From: Chitinispirillales bacterium
GTDB lineage: Bacteria > Fibrobacterota > Chitinivibrionia > Chitinivibrionales > Chitinispirillaceae
Direction: 5' to 3'
Length of the DNA: 41,583 nucleotides
NCBI GenBank assembly: GCA_031283085.1
Contig: JAITCM010000110.1
Span: forward strand, 1 to 41,583
Below are positions 39,317 through 41,583 of the stretch, piece after piece. Under the pieces are notes generated by a model. That model was not told where the DNA came from. It searched no databases and saw only the letters and a program-made list of their open reading frames with translations. Every line of letters begins with the position of its first letter. Within the stretch, counting starts at the first letter, position 1. The position numbers and the translations under genes are program-made.

Positions 39317-40885
39317 TCAAACCCCCATTAACGCGTTCAATTTTTCAAAGTCCAGCGTCGCGAAAAGGTCGTCCAGCGTCTCCGCCCGCCTGATTTCTAT
39401 GACCTCCCCGTTCTCGCGGCGCAGCAGCTCCGCGCTCCGCAGTTTTCCGTTGTAGTTGAAACCCATGGCGTGGCCGTGGGCGCCGGCGTCGTGGATTACC
39501 ACAATATCGCCCGGAACGATTTCCGGCAGTCTCCTGTCAATCGCGAACTTGTCGTTATTCTCGCATAGCGAACCCGTTACGTCGTATAATTGACTCGCGG
39601 GATTGTCCTCTTTTCCGATAACGGTTATATGATGATACGCCCCGTAGAGCGCCGGGCGCATCAGATTTGCCATGCAGGCGTCTAACCCCACGTAATTTTT
39701 GTACGTCTTCTTGACGTGCAGAACCCGCGATACCAAAAAACCGTAGGGGCCGGTCATCATCCGCGCGCTCTCTAAACATATTTTTAACGGATGCAGGCCG
39801 GCGGGTACGACAATCCTCTCGTACGCCGCTTTCATCTCCGCCGAGACCGCCTCCAAATCGACCGGCTTCTGGTCGGGACGGTACGGAATTCCGATTCCGC
39901 CGCCCAGATTCACGAACTCAAACTTGAGCCCAAGCTCCTTCGACACCTCCGCGGCAAGCTCAAACAGCATTACCGCGGTGTCAACGAAATATTGACCGTT
40001 AAGCTCGTTCGACGCGACCATCGTGTGCAGCCCGAAGCGCTTCACGCCTTTGTCCCGCAAAATTTTGTACCCCTCGAAAACCTGCTCCCGCGTGAAACCG
40101 TACTTTGCCTCTACCGGATTGCCGATGATGGAGTTTCCCGTCCGCGCCGCGCCGGGGTTGTAGCGTACGCAAATCAAGTCGGGTATTCCGGCGTGCTCCT
40201 CCAAAAACGGGATGTGGCTGATGTCGTCCAAGTTGATAACCGCACCCATCGCTTTCGCGGCCTTGAACTCATTCGCGGGGGTGTCGTTGGAGGTGAACAT
40301 CACGCTCTCCCCGCAAATCCCGCACCGCTCCGCCAGCGTCAATTCAGGCAAAGAGCTGCAATCAGCCCCCATCCCCTCCTGCTTGAAGATGCTCATAAGG
40401 TACGGGTTCGGCGCCGCTTTCACCGCGAAGTATTCAAAGAAAGACGGTGCCCAGGAAAACGCCGCCTTTAAGCGCTTCGCGTTATCCCGTATGCCCTTTT
40501 CGTCATAGATGTGAAAAGGCGTGGCATGGCGCTCGGCGATTGCCCGGAACTCCCCGGTTGTGAACGGCAATTCCTTTTTGCAGGGCGCGTCCCGATCATA
40601 GAAAACCTGCCCGACCCGCTCTATATGTTCCACCAGGTTCTCGTTCTTGATGTCTTTGAGGATAGACAGATCGCACATATAAGGGATGGGCAGGTCATCA
40701 ATCAGCCGCGCGAGCCTCCCCCGCTCCTTAAACGGGACATCACCCACCAGCGTCAGGTCTATGTCCGAGCCGTTCCGGTAATCGCCGCGCGCCCGCGAAC
40801 CGTAGATAACCACCTTCTCAACTTCCGGGCAATCGCGAAATATCTCATTTATCATCTCCACTGTTTCGTTGGGAAGGCCAAACAT
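39317..40885 (-). CDS. lysA: MNT nucleotidyltransferase-diaminopimelate decarboxylase fusion
   Basis: The 522-residue protein combines two domains. Residues 1-~100 are a complete HI0073-type nucleotidyltransferase (VVIYGSRARGDYRNGSDIDLTLV; Gly29-Ser30, Asp41, Asp43). Residues ~105-522 are a full-length PLP-dependent LysA, with PLP-binding Lys156 in EYFAVKAAPN, GADCSSLPEL, a GLHTMVAS block, FVNLGGGIGIPY for phosphate binding, and CENNDKFA plus HDAGAHGHAMGFNYNG at the dimer active site. LysA makes lysine from meso-diaminopimelate. There is no stop, ATG or good ribosome site at the junction; a TTG in ...KKELPF is the only candidate restart. The HI0074-type partner gene lies 14 bases upstream on the same strand. 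Confidence 0.92.
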   Translation of the reverse strand: MFGLPNETVEMINEIFRDCPEVEKVVIYGSRARGDYRNGSDIDLTLVGDVPFKERGRLARLIDDLPIPYMCDLSILKDIKNENLVEHIERVGQVFYDRDAPCKKELPFTTGEFRAIAERHATPFHIYDEKGIRDNAKRLKAAFSWAPSFFEYFAVKAAPNPYLMSIFKQEGMGADCSSLPELTLAERCGICGESVMFTSNDTPANEFKAAKAMGAVINLDDISHIPFLEEHAGIPDLICVRYNPGAARTGNSIIGNPVEAKYGFTREQVFEGYKILRDKGVKRFGLHTMVASNELNGQYFVDTAVMLFELAAEVSKELGLKFEFVNLGGGIGIPYRPDQKPVDLEAVSAEMKAAYERIVVPAGLHPLKICLESARMMTGPYGFLVSRVLHVKKTYKNYVGLDACMANLMRPALYGAYHHITVIGKEDNPASQLYDVTGSLCENNDKFAIDRRLPEIVPGDIVVIHDAGAHGHAMGFNYNGKLRSAELLRRENGEVIEIRRAETLDDLFATLDFEKLNALMGV

Positions 40886-40898
40886 TTTATTTCCGCTC

Positions 40899-41309
40899 CT
40901 ATTTGTATTGTTTCATAATTGCAAGAAAGTTTTTCAATTCTTCTATGTAAGAATTTGTAACGGACGTAATGACCTTAATCGCGATAGTCTCATCGTAGCA
41001 GTGCGATGTTTCGTTTCGTCTGTTAATCATATCCATCCAAACAGCCCCGTTCTCAATAAGCCCGTAGGAAAACGCCTGCCTGATAGCGGTTCTTGAACCG
41101 ATAATGTCGATGACACCCTTTGAATACAAAAAGTCTTTCATCAGATTCCAGGCCAATTCAAACGAAAATTCAAACGCCTGAATTAAACCCATTCTCTCCA
41201 CTTCGGTCAACTCGCGTTCCAGGCTGACGGAAAAAGCCTTCTCCAAAACGGCAACGGCCTTTTCGTAATTGTCCAACCGCTGAATCCACCTCTTTTCCGG
41301 CAACGGCAT
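40899..41309 (-). CDS. HI0074-type nucleotidyltransferase substrate-binding protein
   Basis: The 136-residue all-helical protein (EKRWIQRLDNYEKAVAVLEKAF; IQAFEFSFELAWNLMKDFL; GSRTAIRQAFSYGLI; WMDMINRRNETSHCYDE) belongs to the TIGR01987/HI0074 family, a HEPN relative. It normally pairs with a separate small nucleotidyltransferase of the HI0073 type. RNETSH carries the HEPN-type Arg...His. Here the partner nucleotidyltransferase is the N-terminal domain of the downstream LysA fusion. The start at 41309 is used because family similarity begins there; an in-frame extension to 41429 overlaps the fic gene. Confidence 0.88.
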   Translation of the reverse strand: MPLPEKRWIQRLDNYEKAVAVLEKAFSVSLERELTEVERMGLIQAFEFSFELAWNLMKDFLYSKGVIDIIGSRTAIRQAFSYGLIENGAVWMDMINRRNETSHCYDETIAIKVITSVTNSYIEELKNFLAIMKQYK

Positions 41310-41325
41310 TGCGCTTCCCCCCGAT

Positions 41326-41583
41326 TCAATTATCCAAAAACTCCTCCAGCCTGTCCTTTTCCTGCAAAAATACAAATTCCGAAAACGGAACGAGGTCGCC
41401 GTCCACGGCGTAACTTTCCAAAGCGTCATAGTATATCAGCCGGCTCTCCCGCAGGATTGACACCGGCAAGAAGCCGTTTTCCATCAGGCGGAAGTTCATA
41501 AGCAGGCGCGCCGCCCGCCCGTTTCCGTCAACAAACGGGTGAATCCTCACGAACTCGGCGTGAGTCCACGCGGCCAAAACGAC
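41326..41583 (-). CDS. Fic-domain protein, C-terminal part (5' end outside window)
   Basis: The visible 85 residues contain the complete Fic motif HPFVDGNGRAARLLMN, followed by the typical ESRLIYYDALESY segment. Fic proteins transfer AMP from ATP to Ser, Thr or Tyr side chains of target proteins. They occur both as toxins and as regulators. The N-terminal region, which would show an inhibitory (S/T)xxxE(G/N) helix, is beyond the window edge. The stop is 16 bases before the start of the HI0074-type gene, so the three minus-strand genes probably form one operon. Confidence 0.9.
   Translation of the reverse strand, partial: VVLAAWTHAEFVRIHPFVDGNGRAARLLMNFRLMENGFLPVSILRESRLIYYDALESYAVDGDLVPFSEFVFLQEKDRLEEFLDN

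Noticed and set aside
1-41583. CRISPR array, prophage or insertion-sequence transposase
   Set aside because: No regularly spaced repeats of CRISPR type, no phage structural genes and no transposase domain were seen. The short repeats present are REP/MITE-like and non-coding.

Overview
The window is a GC-rich, densely coded stretch of a bacterial chromosome. It comes from a flagellated, Gram-negative-type organism: flhA, flhF, flhG and a fliA-type sigma factor are present, along with lgt and large secreted proteins. The two giant proteins at the left end finish in a FlgD-like C-terminal domain (GRLVGTGTYL... motif). I associate that ending with Fibrobacterota and relatives, and motility would point to the Chitinispirillia/Chitinivibrionia side rather than Fibrobacter. 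This placement is inference, with low to moderate confidence.

Layout. (1) 1-7311: two tandem paralogous giant secreted proteins. The first is cut by the window edge. The second has a signal peptide, a beta-helix and Ig-like repeats. Each is followed by a clear intrinsic terminator. (2) 7416-16365: housekeeping genes, namely a ROK sugar kinase, an MgtE Mg2+ transporter, a probable outer-membrane protein, an RpoD-like sigma factor, aroE-aroA, and a Dcm-type DNA methyltransferase with a decayed partner. (3) 16688-24343: a sugar-nucleotidyltransferase-like protein, a tight ParA / small membrane protein / class II aldolase trio, a Ser/Thr kinase, an M29 aminopeptidase and a TIGR02757 protein. (4) 24384-31656: a flagellar cluster, flhA, then flhF-flhG-(membrane protein)-fliA-(small protein)-HDOD protein. 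(5) 31726-34344: tRNA-Arg(CCU), a GH52 beta-xylosidase and a 2[4Fe-4S] ferredoxin. (6) 34435-37801, minus strand: comF, lgt and proS. (7) 37990-41583: an accessory end with an MNT/HEPN pair, a small pilin-like membrane protein, an unusual fusion of an MNT nucleotidyltransferase to diaminopimelate decarboxylase, its HI0074-type partner, and the C-terminal part of a Fic protein.

Intergenic DNA is rich in repeats. A ~175-bp element occurs upstream of the parA-like gene and of flhF, with a fragment near 38956. Its flanks are nearly identical in the two copies, but its central hairpin differs completely in sequence while still pairing perfectly. A 73-bp element occurs twice in inverted orientation (23427 and 36109). 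Short GTCATTGCGAG-type repeats lie at 8410, 9862 and 36260.

The most unusual items are the nucleotidyltransferase-LysA fusion with its partner gene, the compensatory-hairpin repeat family, the tandem giant proteins with a sharply bounded identical block, and the ParA / membrane protein / aldolase operon.
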